NCBI GenBank assembly: GCA_000499405.2
Contig: HG738139.1
Location: 11,713,938-11,777,937 of the forward strand
Origin: Onchocerca volvulus
Lineage: Eukaryota > Nematoda > Chromadorea > Rhabditida > Onchocercidae
Reading direction: 5' to 3'
DNA: 64,000 nt
Part shown: piece by piece, positions 62,867-64,000 of the stretch
Layout of the letters: each line of letters begins with the position of its first letter
Numbering within the stretch: position 1 is the stretch's first letter
The notes under the pieces: model-generated
Told to the model about the DNA's origin: nothing
Seen by the model: only the letters and a program-made list of their open reading frames with translations
Database searches by the model: none
Position numbers and translations under genes: made by a program

Positions 62867-63680
62867 CGTATAATGCCTGAATAATAAACATTCCTTATCT
62901 GATAATTTTGACAATATAAGCAAATCAAAACTTTTTTTTTATAAATAGAATTAATGAATTATTGGATGTAAGAAAAAATTTACTCCTTTTTTCTCCTTCC
63001 ATCTTTCAATATCTTGAGTCTGAAGCGATCTGAAATTTATATCGATTTAATTATTTCCAGTGATTAGAATCAAAACTTTCAGTGCTTTGAAAGTACATCA
63101 TAAAGCAAACATACTGAGAAATATTTGTGAATTCAGAAATTTATCAGACTAGTTATTCTTTTTCCTAGGCACGGCACACATAGAAATAAAAATATGCAAG
63201 CTTCCGCCACTTTTCCTAATCAGCTTAAAGAGACGAAATTCTAAACAAATCACTCGTTCTATGGATATTAATCAAATTCGGTGTCGCGAATTTCAATTTC
63301 GCGAAACTCAACAAATCTTAAAACTAATAAATAAATTTCTTCTTTTGACTTGTTTTAACTTTTATTCACCTACACTATAAAAAATTATTCTATTTGAAAA
63401 ATTATGTAAATTTCTTTAGATAATCTTAAACATCTGTTACATCCTTATCTTGAACATCTGGCAAAATTATTTTTTGTAAAGCATCTCTTAGATAAAAGAT
63501 TCATCTCATTATGCAAATTAACAACGTTTTCCACGTTTTCCCACATTGAGAGATAAATCCATTATCTAATTTTTATTCATTTTAACAAGGATAATTATGC
63601 ACATCTGTTTGCTAATATATAACAAAAAAAATGTGTTTCTCATGCAACTCTATTCTACATAGCATGAGAAAACTGTAATC
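62867..63680. other. AT-rich intergenic sequence with diverged dispersed repeat
   Basis: 63120-63270 is a diverged relative of the repeats at 49.1-49.4 and 56.6-57.0 kb: TTTGTGAATTCAGAAATTTA near 63125 and AGAGACGAAATTCTAA near 63229 keep the same order. TCGCGAATTTCAATTTCGCGA near 63284 is a short inverted repeat. No gene seen. Confidence 0.45.
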
Positions 63681-63689
63681 CACTTTTTT

Positions 63690-64000
63690 GTATTCTGCTA
63701 GTTAATAAAGCCACTCCCATTACTTAACAAATATAAGCTTGTATCTCGCTTACAAGAGGATCACTGTCACCATTACGTTTGCACATCATTACATTTACGC
63801 TTTCCCTAATTTTTTCCCGTTGTGTACCAATAAAAGATTATTGCCATCCAGTGTCAATCCAACACACTACAAATCCACTCACCAAACCTCACCGAATTCA
63901 ACTTACTCGAGTCAACGCAAGCCTACGACTATCAACACTGGTCAAGATATTGGTGATAACATTGGCGCTTGCCGAACCTTTCAACAACTCAATTCACTGC
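63690..64000 (+). mobile_element. possible retroelement LTR end, cut by the window edge
   Basis: Composition changes abruptly to C-rich, A/T-run-free sequence. There are AATAAAG/AATAAAAG polyadenylation-like signals at about 63704 and 63831, downstream C/A-rich sequence, then GGTGATAACA followed by TTGGCGCTTGCCGAACC. A TGGCG-starting block just after a CA is what a primer-binding site next to an LTR looks like. The coding body would lie beyond the window, so the element is unproven. An alternative is the start of an ordinary gene or UTR. Confidence 0.3.

Noticed and set aside
1..64000. Prokaryotic features: operons, CRISPR array, phage or plasmid genes
   Set aside because: No long open frames, no ribosome-binding sites and no regularly spaced repeats with unique spacers; all real genes are spliced.

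Overview
This window is eukaryotic and very AT-rich, with long A and T runs and many microsatellites. Genes are split into small exons, and most introns end in TTTCAG-like acceptors. That splice signature, together with a Tob/FOG-3-type BTG gene, a Yippee gene and an ALKBH8 gene with nematode-like architecture, points to a nematode nuclear contig. The closer placement (perhaps a clade III parasite) is inference. There is no operon structure of bacterial type, no rRNA and no CRISPR array.

Layout. From 1 to about 14.3 kb is gene-poor AT-rich DNA holding one decayed Helitron (3.4-4.7 kb). A five-exon Yippee-like (YPEL) gene lies on the minus strand at 14.3-16.3 kb. From 16.5 to 43.2 kb I recognise no host gene. 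That interval is built of simple repeats, minisatellites, a 171-bp inverted-repeat element (36.7 kb), a short Helitron 3' remnant (30.5 kb), and two near-complete Helitron relatives arranged head to head (38.15-39.99 and 40.80-42.62 kb).

The gene-rich part is 43-60 kb. A complete eleven-exon ALKBH8 gene (RRM, AlkB oxygenase, methyltransferase; 577 codons) is on the plus strand at 43.6-48.4 kb. It converges on an eleven-exon Tob/BTG gene (500 codons) on the minus strand at 51.6-55.2 kb. A third minus-strand model at 58.9-59.5 kb encodes a 121-residue protein with a hydrophobic N-terminus and an acidic tail, family unknown. I spliced all of these by hand from phase-compatible exons; each model ends in a stop with total length divisible by three. 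A nearly identical 99-bp repeat flanks the Tob gene on both sides. The right edge holds a truncated tRNA-like sequence and, in the last 300 bases, GC-richer sequence resembling the end of a retroelement LTR.

How the genes relate: they are independent housekeeping or regulatory genes. ALKBH8 completes wobble-uridine modification of tRNA, Tob/BTG proteins recruit deadenylase to mRNA and act in germline or proliferation control, and Yippee proteins are zinc-binding CRL/CTLH-type accessory factors. Nothing shows a shared pathway or cluster. No clearly new biological system was found; the most unusual structures are the mobile-element arrangements.
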